Positions 51,214 to 59,803 of a stretch of 64,000 nucleotides of DNA are shown in pieces. The stretch's first letter is position 1. Every line of letters starts with the position of its first letter. Both the position numbers and the translations under genes were made by a program. The notes beneath the pieces were generated by a model. It was not told where the DNA came from, did not search any database, and saw only the letters and a program-made list of their open reading frames with translations. This DNA comes from Flavobacteriales bacterium (GTDB taxonomy: Bacteria > Bacteroidota > Bacteroidia > Flavobacteriales_F > PHOS-HE28): assembly GCA_016703105.1 (NCBI GenBank), contig JADJCS010000001.1, forward strand, positions 556,392 to 620,391, read 5' to 3'.

Positions 51214-51300
51214 ATGACCAAACACCACTTGAACTGGCCGTTCACGGGCGTTGTGATCGTGGGGTTGTTGTGGGCGCACCGCAGTGGGTGGTTCGGGTGA
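51214..51300 (+). CDS. Possible 28-residue membrane peptide
   Basis: An ATG 21 bp after the preceding stop opens a short frame with one hydrophobic stretch (WPFTGVVIVGLLWAH) ending RSGWFG. It could be a small membrane protein of the cluster or chance. The rest of the gap to 51395 holds nothing I recognise. Confidence 0.2.
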   Translation: MTKHHLNWPFTGVVIVGLLWAHRSGWFG

Positions 51301-51395
51301 TCCGTTAGTCCATTCCGCAGCAGAACCCTAACTCTCAACTAGTTGCCGTGCAGTGGTCGAAAGGCAGGGTTCGACCCGCAGGTCGATGGCACCAC

Positions 51396-51813
51396 TCAGA
51401 GCGCACCCGCGTTCACTCCTTCCTGAAAAGCATACGCCCGGACCACCTCCCGAATAAGGCCATACAGTACGATCACCAAGATCAAGTACGAGAAAACAAC
51501 CCTCATCCTTCGGTCACCACGTCTATTGGATAGACCATGGGCGGCGAAGGCCACCAGCAATAGTTTCAATGGAAGGGCAGTGCCGTGCGGGGTTCCCGGT
51601 CCATGATTGGCGATCGCGTTCTCTGCGATGACCGCCGCTGATCCAAGCACTTCCACGATCACAAAGACCGCCCCCAGCGTAACGCACAGCAGCAACTTCC
51701 AGAGCTGCTACAAACGTGGCGACTTCGTCCCCGAAAGCAAACAAGGCGTTGACCAGGAAAGCAGCGCACTCCTTAGCGCTGAAGGCCGGGAGCGCCGAAG
51801 AACCTGAAGACAA
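51396..51813 (-). CDS. Small membrane protein (frameshifted)
   Basis: Two overlapping minus-strand frames join into one protein if one G is removed from GG (plus-strand CC at 51699-51700): DEVATFVAALKLLLCVTLGA then VFVIVEVLGSAAVIAENAIA. The reconstructed product is about 138 residues with three hydrophobic stretches (LLLCVTLGAVFVIVEVLG; ALPLKLLLVAFAAHGL; VVFSYLILVIVLYGLI). Start is uncertain (TTG at 51813 is the only start-like codon). Function unknown. Divergent from the cyclase gene 21 bp away, so regulatory DNA would overlap. Confidence 0.45.
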
Positions 51814-51834
51814 AGCAAACGTTACATTTCACCT

Positions 51835-53835
51835 ATGCCGTTCAGGGTGCTGCGTGTTTGTGGGGTCATTTTATTCGGCGCTGCTCCGTTATGGTATGCG
51901 GTCGCCCAAGGCTCTGGAGTTCCGCTTCTCGACCCTGAGGCGCTTGATGATCATACGGCCGAATTGCGTGGTATTGGCAGCACGCCAGGTATTGAATTGA
52001 TCGAGGATCATGCGATCCGTTTCATTGCGGGAGATGATCCACGATACAGCGGAAGGAACTTTGATGACAACGATTGGCCCTTAGTCCGGTTTGACAGCTT
52101 GGCGGATACCTCGACCGCCTCGGTGTGGTGGCTTCGTTATCACCTGTACACCCGGCAGGAACTACGAAGAGTCCCGGTACAACTGAGCGCCATCGGACGC
52201 GATGCTCGACGTTTACCTGAACGGAGAACAATGCCTGCACGTTGCCCGTCCCGGCGGAAACGATGATGGAATGATCCTCCGATCGCTCACGGGTGTACGT
52301 TTCGCCTGTGACGGTAAGCCTGAGATCCTCGCGGTCCGGGTGTCCCGAACATCCGTGCACAGGTTGAGAGTGCCGAACCTGTCGCTGCTGTCCATCAGTT
52401 CAGATGGTATCCGGCACAGCAACATCCTGCACAATGGCCTTTTCATCGGCGTCAACCTAATCATCTGCCTGCTGGCATTGATGGTTTGGTTTTGCAGGAA
52501 CGCCAGGACAGGACTTGGTTAATGCTCGCAGCCATCGCCTTCATAGCCTCGTTGGGCGCCTTCGCGTCATTGCTCGACGAGGTCGTCCTGGGTATCGATA
52601 TATCGTCAGCTATTGCCCTCAACTTGTTCATCGGTTTTGTGCCCTGGTACTTTTACCTCATTGTGCTGGTATTGCGCAGGCTACGAGGCGAATCCGGTGG
52701 TCGCCGTGAGAAGGCCTTCTTGATCAGCACTTCGTTGGTGTTCACATTGTTGGTCGCCGCTCTGGTGAACCGTCAGTTCATGGGCGCTGACGGGATCGTG
52801 ATCCATGACGCGCTCAGTACAAGGCAGCCGGTGAAACTGGTTCTCGTGGCCGTTTTCATCCTGACCTTGATCGTGTTCTTCTTGGGGGCAATAGTCGAAG
52901 TGGTGCGTACGGGGATCCGACTGCTCCGGGCGAAAGGCTATCAGCGATGGGTTGGTGGTGGAGCCATTCTGGCGATATTGATCGGTGGAGCGCTGGAGAT
53001 GATCAATGGCGTGCAGCACGGCACTCACCATTCTTGGTTAGGAAGGATCTCCGAGTACTTCTCCAATCTCGGCATACCGGTTTCTATAGCGATCTACCTA
53101 GCCATACGCTCGGCACACCACAGCAAGGCGGTGTCCCGCCAGCGCGATGATCTGGACCGTGAGGTCCAGGAGCGCACCGCCGACCTGAGCCGTGAGAAGC
53201 AGCGCAGCGATGACCTGTTGCTGAACATCCTTCCAGAGGAAGTGGCGGAGGAGTTGAAGAACACTGGAGCGGCGCAAGCCAAGCAATTCGACACCGCCAC
53301 TATCCTCTTTACCGACTTCAAAGGCTTCACGCAACTGAGCGAGCAGGTCACGCCAGCGGAACTTGTTGCGGAACTGAACACCTGCTTCAAGTCCTTCGAC
53401 CATATCATCACCGCGCGCGGCATCGAGAAGATCAAGACCATCGGCGATGCGTACATGGCGGCAGGCGGCCTGCCGGATCCGGCGAGCTCCTCGCCTGCGG
53501 ATGTCGTGTTCGCCGCGCTGGAGATGCAGGAGTTCATGAAGCATCACAAGGCCGAACGGCAGGCGGTCGGCAAGCCCTTCTTCGAAATGCGCGTCGGCAT
53601 CCACAGCGGCCCGGTAGTGGCGGGCATCGTGGGCGTGAAGAAGTTCCAATACGACATCTGGGGCGATACCGTGAACACGGCGAGCCGCATGGAGAGCAGC
53701 GGGGAGGTTGGTCAAGTGAATATCAGCGAAGCGACCTATGGGCTCGTGAAGAATGAGCCGGGCTTGTCTTTCGCCCCGCGTGGGAAGGTGCAGGCGAAGG
53801 GGAAAGGTGAGATGGAGATGTTCTTCGTTGTGTAG
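51835..53835 (+). CDS. 7TM receptor-type adenylate cyclase, class III (two frameshifts; stop from an IS)
   Basis: Reconstructed at 666 residues. A signal peptide (LRVCGVILFGAAPLWYAVAQ) precedes a jelly-roll ligand-binding-like domain (WWLRYHLYTRQELRRVPVQL; LDVYLNGEQCLHVARPGG). About seven membrane helices follow, then a coiled coil, and a C-terminal class III cyclase domain: metal site ILFTDFKGFTQLSEQ, adenine-specifying lysine in EKIKTIGDAYMA, and aspartate in QYDIWGDTVNTASR. This makes cAMP from ATP (family knowledge). An extra base near 52195 and a missing T near 52484 break the frame; they cancel. The TAG stop lies inside the adjacent IS; the original end probably read GTT GAA CTG TGA. 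Confidence 0.8.
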
Positions 53836-53871
53836 GCTTCCCTAAGATCGGTCCGATCGTAACTGGAGGTT
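53831..53871 (+). repeat. Left terminal inverted repeat of the IS3-family element
   Basis: Begins TGTAGGCTTCCCT and continues to TAACTGGAGGTT; matches the right repeat with a few mismatches and one gap. Confidence 0.85.
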
Positions 53872-53931
53872 GGCTGCGCGGCTTTTGCGCGCAGCGATCG
53901 GCAAGGGGCTACTTTCAACCTCACTGTAGCC

Positions 53932-54990
53932 ATGAGAAAGTCGAAGTTTTCAGAGCATCGATCATTGCGATACTGAAGCAACACGAGGCGGCGAAGGTCG
54001 CGGACATCTGTAGGGAGCATACCATCAGCGCGGCCACCTTCCACAACTGGAAGGCCCGTTATGGGGGCATGGAACCTAGCCAGCTCAAACGGGTAAAGGA
54101 GCTCGAGGAAGAGCTCAGCCGCCTCAAGCGCATGTACACCGAGTTGAGCATGGAGAACGACGCCATGAAGGCGGTGATCCAAAGAAGTGGGGCGCCTGAC
54201 GAGAAACGGGAGATCGTACAGGCGTTGAACGGCAGATGATGAGCCAGCGCAAAGCCAGCCACATTGTGCGGATCCGCAGCACGGCCAGGTACACCAAACG
54301 ACCGGCCGATGATAGCATGTTGATAGCAGCCCTGACCGAGCTCACACAGAAGCATCCGGCCATCGGGTTCTGGCAATGCCATCACCGCTTGCGGATGAAG
54401 GGTGTGCTGATCGATCACAAACGCCTTTACCGCGTGTACACCAGCATGCCGAACATCCGTCGCCGGGCAAGAAGCGCTTGCCTGCGCGCGTGAAACAAGC
54501 TTTGTTCCGGCCCGCAACACCCGACCAAGTCTACAGCATCGACGCACGCACGCTATGGGATGGCAGGACCTATCGGCTGCTGAACGTGATCGACGACTAC
54601 AACCGCGAGGTATTGGCCATCGAAGTGGACACTTCATTGCAGGCCCTGCGCGTGATCGCGTACTGGAGATCGATGTCCGTACGACCCTTGCCCAAGATGA
54701 TCCGTGGACAACGGCCCGGAGTTCGTCAGCCACAAGCTTTGATCAATGGTGCAGGATAACGGTATCACCCTGGCTACACACAGCCCGGCAAACCAACACA
54801 GAACGCCTACGTGGAACGCTTCAACGGCCATGCGTCGCGAACTGCTCAGTGCCTATGTGTTCCGCACCTTGGACGACAGGAGAAGGCCGAAGAATGGATG
54901 GGACGATTACAACAATCACAGACCTCACAGCGCTCGGCTACCATCGCCGCGCAAACTCAACCATGAACAGCCCTTTGGAACCTCCAGTTA
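53932..54990 (+). pseudogene. IS3-family transposase (OrfA-OrfB), broken by several indels
   Basis: OrfA begins MRKSKFSEHR and, after a missing base, continues IIAILKQHEAAKVADICREH, with the helix-turn-helix TISAATFHNWKARYGGMEPS and leucine-zipper LKRVKELEEELSRLKRMYTE. OrfB-like segments follow in shifting frames: ARYTKRPADDSMLIAALTEL, KHPAIGFWQCHHRLRMKGVL, RLPARVKQALFRPATPDQVY, LNVIDDYNREVLAIEVDTSL, VDNGPEF (remnant), NAYVERFNG (remnant) and DYNNHRP. The DDE catalytic region is recognisable but lies in different frames, and SIDARTLWDG is shorter than the usual motif. Enzyme cannot be made as sequenced. Confidence 0.85.
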
Positions 54991-55020
54991 TGATCGGACC
55001 GAAAACAAGGGAAGCCTACA
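54979..55020 (-). repeat. Right terminal inverted repeat of the IS3-family element
   Basis: Read on the minus strand it begins TGTAGGCTTCCCT and ends TAACTGGAGGTT, pairing with the left repeat. GTTG follows as the target duplication. Confidence 0.85.
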
Positions 55021-55213
55021 GTTGAACTGTGACAGACCATCATCCATTGGCACTTCCTGATCCCTCGCCCACTAACCCTCCCGATGTGGCGCACCGCTTG
55101 CCCCATCTAGAGAAACCGGTTGTTACATCAGCGCACCACCAGAATGCGCACCCACGGATAAGCAATACTCTATGCCGGAGGGAGCCGGTTCGTTTCCCCA
55201 TCGCCCACACCGC

Positions 55214-55627
55214 TCACTTCCCACTGTTCCGATAGACCTTGTAGGATGGCTTGGCCATCCGATACCCCGCACCCGGGTAAACGTCCTTGGATTGTTTGAA
55301 ATCGGAGATCCAGATACTGCCGTTCCAAATGGCCATGTGGCCGGAGGCGCTTCCCTTTAGTTTACCCTCCCCATCTGGATCGGCGAAACTCTCGATCACC
55401 ACTACGTCGCCTTTTTCATAGGTGCCCGTGTCGGTGTTCTGATCCATGACCATGGTAAAGCCCTGGGCTTCGAGCCCACCACCGCAGCTACGCGCATGCA
55501 CACAGTCAATGGCCGCCAAGCCACCCGCTACAAGGGCTTTCTTAACGTAGCCCGCACACTTCTTCTGCGAAGTGGCGAAGGCATTGTCCTCCGCGTGCTT
55601 TACCGCGTCTGTCGCGCTCCAGGCCAT
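55214..55627 (-). CDS. Putative T6SS peptidoglycan-amidase effector (Tae/CHAP-like)
   Basis: A 137-residue soluble protein with the layout of a small cysteine amidase. Cys24 heads a helix (KKCAGYVKKALVAGG) as in NlpC/P60 and Tae enzymes, His97 starts a strand (SGHMAIWNGSIWISDF), and Asp109 could be the third residue. There is no signal peptide, as expected for a cargo injected by a T6SS. It is the last gene of the T6SS run, 58 bp after the tssO-like gene. No candidate periplasmic immunity gene lies beside it; only 181 bp separate its end from the former end of the cyclase gene. Substrate and effector status are inferred from motif and context. The frame is intact. Confidence 0.6.
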   Translation of the reverse strand: MAWSATDAVKHAEDNAFATSQKKCAGYVKKALVAGGLAAIDCVHARSCGGGLEAQGFTMVMDQNTDTGTYEKGDVVVIESFADPDGEGKLKGSASGHMAIWNGSIWISDFKQSKDVYPGAGYRMAKPSYKVYRNSGK

Positions 55628-55685
55628 GCGTTCTAGTAGGTGTAACGGATGATTTCTTCTCCAGAAGTAAGACTATGGACCACGG

Positions 55686-56497
55686 TCACCTATTGACAAT
55701 CCGCAAAAGGTTCAAGTACTCCTTCCACACTTGCTCGGACTTTTCCTTGCTGTTCCAGTTCTTGTCCTTCACGGCTTTCTCGAGGCTTGTAATTGTCGCT
55801 TGTTCAATGGGCTTCGTTGGAGGAATTCCGTACCCCTTTGCAAGGTTCTTCAAACCCGAATTCACTTGCTCCCGGATGATGTCCAAGGTCGCCTTCGATC
55901 GAGCTATCGCGTCTTCACAAGCCTTTCTCGCTTCAGCCTGGCGTGATCCTCAGAGCTGGCCGCGGGCCTCGCTTCATCTGCTTGCTTATCGCCAGCGCCT
56001 TTAGCGCCCGCCCCTCCCGCTCCTCCTTCACTCGAAGTTTTCTCGAGCTTCTCCATTGCATCCGCAATGTCCACCAGAGTGTTCCTGAATTGGTCCAACA
56101 ACTTCTTTGAAGTTCGGCTTAGCGAGTCTGGATCGAGGTCACCATCGGAATCAGCGTAGCGCGACAATAATTTGCTGCTGCTGCTTTTGGTATCTCCGAT
56201 ATAAGCTGCGAGCATCTCGATCTCTTGGGGCATCTTATTGTTCTTATAAGCCAGCAGATCCTGTTCGCATGCGGCAACCATGCGACCCAAACTATCCGCG
56301 TAAGTGACCGCAGCTTTTCTAAGTGAATCAGTGGTGACCAAAGAAGAGGATAAACTGTCGATGCTGCTCTGCCGCAGGGATATGCGACTGCCCAAATAGG
56401 ACCATGATGTGGAAGCGATCAAGACACTGAGAAGTCCCACCAGGATGGAGAAGGTGATGACCGTCTTCTTGATCACGGGTTGGTTCTGAGGGGTCAT
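55686..56497 (-). CDS. tssO: TssO-like T6SS transmembrane protein (frameshifted)
   Basis: The N-terminal 197-residue frame has one membrane helix (VITFSILVGLLSVLIASTSW) followed by a long helical periplasmic region (SIDSLSSSLVTTDSLRKAAV) and a Gly/Ala linker (EGGAGGAGAKGAGDKQ). One base is missing near 55934-55941, after which AEARKACEDAIARSK, then IIREQVNSGLKNLAKGYG and KNWNSKEKSEQVWKEYLNLL continue to the stop: about 270 residues in all. Size, single N-terminal anchor and position in a T6SS-iii operon fit TssO, part of the Bacteroidota membrane complex, but sequence similarity is weak and the symbol is tentative. Confidence 0.55.
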
Positions 56498-56520
56498 GGT
56501 GACAGGATCTTAGTAGTGTA

Positions 56521-56813
56521 TCAACCTCCAATGAGCACGGTGGGGCAACCCATCACGATGCTGCCGCCATGGGCCGTGGTATCTCCCATCCGCGCAGCGG
56601 GCTTACCACCGATGAGGACCGTGGCAGAGCCCAGGGCGATCGTATCAGGCGGACCGACGCAGGTACATGGGGTCCCTGCCGAGGCCGCTGGCGCACCACC
56701 GACCAGTACCGTGGCGCACCCGGCGGAAGCACAGGCCCGCCCACATGGGGCTTAGGTCCATCGCTCATCGGACAAACATGGTTGTCGCCCACACGGGCCG
56801 CAGGTTTGCTCAT
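56521..56813 (-). CDS. PAAR-domain T6SS spike-tip protein (frameshifted)
   Basis: PAAR proteins form the sharp tip on the VgrG spike and often carry effectors. From the ATG, SKPAARVGDNHVCPMSDGPK and PHVGGPVLPPGAPT carry the first PAAR repeat and its metal-binding residues. One C is missing near 56713 (GCGCC for GCGCCC). Restoring it gives TVLVGGAPAASAGTPCTCVG, IALGSATVLIGGKPAARMGD and HGGSIVMGCPTVLIGG, 97 residues, the normal stand-alone PAAR length. As sequenced a wrong-frame tail replaces the second half. It lies 13 bp after tssK. Confidence 0.85.
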
Positions 56814-56826
56814 CGGTCAGCGTACG

Positions 56827-57946
56827 TCAACGTTCCCATTCCACAGGAGGTACGGGTGGTTTCGGCGGTTTCGGGAGGGGGATAAGCGGTGCGCTCTCGA
56901 CATTCGGCGCCACTTCGCGTTGTACCACTTCGAAGCGTTCCAGTTCTCCCAACTGTCCGTAGACATCCCTGGCGTAGGCCAGGAACCGGGAAGCGGCCGC
57001 AAGCGAACCCGCCATGTCCCAGTGGACATGGTCCATTTGCGCGAGCTCCTTCCCTGCTGGATCCATGGCACGGATCGGCGAAGCCCAATTCCCGATGCCT
57101 TCGACGTGTTTCATCAGGTCGCGGCGATCGCGGACCGTTCCCAATACACTCAATGCCAAGCGCCAGTTCGACGTCGCCCGGACCAGGTCCATGGGCCGAT
57201 CCATGCCAATAATGGTGTGCGCGGATCCTTGTGCACGCGAGCAGGCTGTGTTGTCCCCAATGGATATAGCAATGGTTCGGGAACATGTACTGCAGTTCCC
57301 GATGTCGGCCGTACAGTTTATCGAGCACACGCGTACTGCCCTGCCCGATCAGGTCAAGCGTCGAACTCAGGTCGCGTCGCAACGCCTCCAGCCCAGGGAA
57401 GGGCGCGATGAACAACGCGGGTGGGACATATTCCTTGCTGCGCTCCGGTCTTCCTTGCGAGGTGACGAATTTGCCTATGGGCAGCATGGCGCTCATCAAC
57501 GCGCTCTGGTTGAACTTCTCCGTGGCCACCACTTCCAAGGATACACGTGGGGCGATGCGCAGCTGCCGGGGCGGTTCGCCCTCCCACGGGCCGTGGCCGA
57601 TGGGTTGATCGGGGTGGACCATGGCGACGAGATAAAACCCCTTCCCTTCGTAAGGACCCTGAAGCCAGGTATGCAGGTCGCAAGAAACCTGCTGCTCCTG
57701 GCTCGCGAGCAATTCGATCCGGGAACCATCCCTGCAAACGGCGCGACATGTCACCAACCGCACCGTGTCGCCCTCCACTTCCATTTGGGCGGGCTCCAAC
57801 AACCCGAAATGCGCATCCGACAACGCCAAAGCCGTGACGTCGCGCAGATGGTCCTTCACCGCATGGTCTTGGGCAATGAAGTCATCCTTGGTGATGCGCA
57901 TGCCATCGACCCAGTTGACGAAATAGCTGGTGATCCGCTTCAGCAT
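56827..57946 (-). CDS. tssK: T6SS baseplate subunit TssK (frameshifted)
   Basis: TssK links the baseplate to the membrane complex. The start LKRITSYFVNWVDGMRITKD matches the family's N-terminal 'shoulder' for docking, and ALALSDAHFGLLEP and VSLEVVATEKFNQSA follow. One extra base near 57221-57228 (GGATCC region) breaks the frame; the family tail then reads IIGMDRPMDLVRATSNWRLA, MKHVEGIGNWASPI and DVYGQLGELERFEVVQREV, ending PVPPVEWER. The corrected length is 372 residues. The uncorrected frame runs 378 residues with a non-family Arg-rich end. It begins 6 bp after tssN. Confidence 0.82.
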
Positions 57947-57952
57947 GATCGA

Positions 57953-58892
57953 TCAGGGCTTGTTCTCCTTGGCTTTTGTGCGCGCCAGCATCTCTTCGCG
58001 CACCGCCTCCAGCGGCTCCAGGACCGTATCGCGAACAACAATCAGGGTATCCCCAGCGCGAAGGCCGGTCTGGTGGACCGTGCGCATCGGGTCCACCTGC
58101 GACCAGGTCGGAGACCTCGCTTCTGCCGGTGGAAGTGCCAGCCCCAGACAAAGGTTCGGCCCGTATCCTCCCGGTAGTAAGTATCCGGCTCCTGTGCAAA
58201 ATAGGTGTGAAGTATCCAGCGGTAGACCCGTTCCACCCTTACGTTGGGGTCGAAGGGGACCTCCTTGATACGTGCGGCCTTGCCTTCCTCAAAAACCACA
58301 CGTACGTTCACCTTGGGCAACCGCTCGTCGGGTTCGTAGATGAAGAGATCGTCCAGAATGGGGAACCACGGGCGGTAGACCGGAACGGGAATGACGGCCC
58401 ATGCATCGAAGGCCTTGATCCAAAGGAACGGGACAAGAAATGTGAGCAGCGCGGGTATGTAACGGACCACCCGCCACGGTTCATTTCCGCCATGGGGCAG
58501 GATCTGTGCAACGAGCAAACCGCTGACACCCGCAAGCACGAGAAGCAGCGTGAACCAAAAGTGCTTCCAATCCCAGGCCCTATCCCTCACCGGCCATGCT
58601 AGAATCGGTGCTCTACCCGCGCGCGGGTAGAAGAGCAACACGTGAGCGATCCCGAGCATCAAGGCGGCCACTTGCATCAATAGGAAATCGATGGCGGAAG
58701 GGTTCTTCCCCAGAAACCAATGAACCAAGTAGCCGATGATCGCGAAATAGGGTGCGGAACTAACGCATAGAGCAAGCTAGGCTGGTCCACGGCCCGGCCC
58801 TTCTTCTTGAGGAAGGCCACGATACCAACGCCCAGCGCCGCGAACGCTCCAAGGAACCACGCGCTGAGGTCGGTTGGCGGGTTCGTGGTCAT
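57953..58892 (-). CDS. tssN: T6SS-iii protein TssN (two frameshifts)
   Basis: TssN is a membrane-complex protein specific to the Bacteroidota T6SS-iii. Reconstructed at ~313 residues, it has about four to five N-terminal helices (LSAWFLGAFAALGVGIVAF; PYFAIIGYLVHWFLG; DFLLMQVAALMLGIAHVLLF; KHFWFTLLLVLAGVSGLLVA; YIPALLTFLVPFLWIKAF) and a cytoplasmic domain (VYRPWFPILDDLFIYEPDER; VRVVFEEGKAARIKEVPFD). A missing base near 58757 (GGAAC for GGAAAC) and another near 58122 break the frame; after the second the tail GDTLIVVRDTVLEPLEAVRE continues to TGA. The middle frame alone is 228 residues. Confidence 0.75.
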
Positions 58893-58894
58893 CG

Positions 58895-59803
58895 TCAGAG
58901 GCGGGTGTTCATTGCAAGTATACCGGGCCGCGAGGCATCGTCGAGCACCAGTTCCTGGTCCTCTTCACGAACTAATAGCCGCACACTAGCCTCCAAGTGG
59001 ACAGGCAGCAGGTACTCCATGCACGCTTCGATGGCACGATCGAGCTTAAGGCGGTGCTCGCGGCCGGACAACTTAACTGCCGGGATGCCCTGGATCTCCA
59101 CCTCCAACGAGGGCCAGCCGTCGTGGAAATGGTCACCCAATGCCACAGCACCCAATGCGGCGCCGCCTAAAGTTGCCGCCGCTGTGCCTTCGATGCGCGC
59201 GGACCGCGGGGCCACAAGCGCGATCTTGACAGGGTAACCTATGACGAAACTGAAGCACGCCTCCCTAATGGAAAGATCGTTCGATCCGGCATGGGCGTGC
59301 GGCAGCACCAACAACAGTGCCTTGCGCGTCCGGACGTCCAGGTCGTCAGGTATGGACCAGAGGTCGGCCCACATCTCGTCCACCCCACCCGCGCTGTCCA
59401 ATGCACTATCCACTTCCGCAGAGACCATGGCCATGCGTATCCGGAACAGTTCCTGCTCGAAGGGTTGGAAGAACTCCCTGGCCCTTTGGGCGTGACGGTC
59501 CTCCGCCGCGTTCCGCTTGATGGCGCGGCCCGATCCGGCCTCGTGGAACAAAGCTTCCGGCAAACCATCATAGATCCCTTCCCGCCGAGCTTCCAGCAGG
59601 AGCACAGGCTCTGTAGTCCCCCGATCATGTGGCACGCCGGATCGGACCACATCGCGACGATGGCTCCGGCCATGCTGCCCCAAGCTGCGTAGGAACACAT
59701 CATCCGGAGAGACCTTCCGATCGCGTACCAGCAAGGCTGCCCAAACCTCGGCCAGGAGGTCAAGCTCCGGCAAGGGACCGATGGTGTGGGCAATATCGCT
59801 CAT
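58895..59803 (-). CDS. tssG: T6SS baseplate subunit TssG
   Basis: TssG forms the baseplate wedge with TssE and TssF. The start giving MSDIAHTIGPLPELDLLAEV is chosen; its ATG overlaps the tssF stop. Segments RREGIYDGLPEALFHEAG, QPFEQELFRIRMAMVSAEVD and the sheet-rich C-terminal half (FSFVIGYPVKIALV, LPVHLEASVRLLVREEDQEL) fit the T6SS-iii form of TssG, shorter than the proteobacterial one. Length 302 residues with an intact frame. The gap to tssN is 2 bp. Confidence 0.72.
   Translation of the reverse strand: MSDIAHTIGPLPELDLLAEVWAALLVRDRKVSPDDVFLRSLGQHGRSHRRDVVRSGVPHDRGTTEPVLLLEARREGIYDGLPEALFHEAGSGRAIKRNAAEDRHAQRAREFFQPFEQELFRIRMAMVSAEVDSALDSAGGVDEMWADLWSIPDDLDVRTRKALLLVLPHAHAGSNDLSIREACFSFVIGYPVKIALVAPRSARIEGTAAATLGGAALGAVALGDHFHDGWPSLEVEIQGIPAVKLSGREHRLKLDRAIEACMEYLLPVHLEASVRLLVREEDQELVLDDASRPGILAMNTRL

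Larger units (their letters stand above)
53831..55020. mobile_element. IS3-family (IS407-group-like) insertion sequence, 1190 bp
   Basis: The ends are TGTAGGCTTCCC and its complement, extending to ~41-bp imperfect terminal inverted repeats that share TCGGTCCGATC and TAACTGGAGG. It is flanked by a perfect 4-bp target duplication GTTG (53827-53830 and 55021-55024), the size typical of the IS407 group. Inside are OrfA and OrfB-like transposase remnants. The left end lies inside the last codons of the adenylate cyclase gene and supplies its stop codon. Confidence 0.9.
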
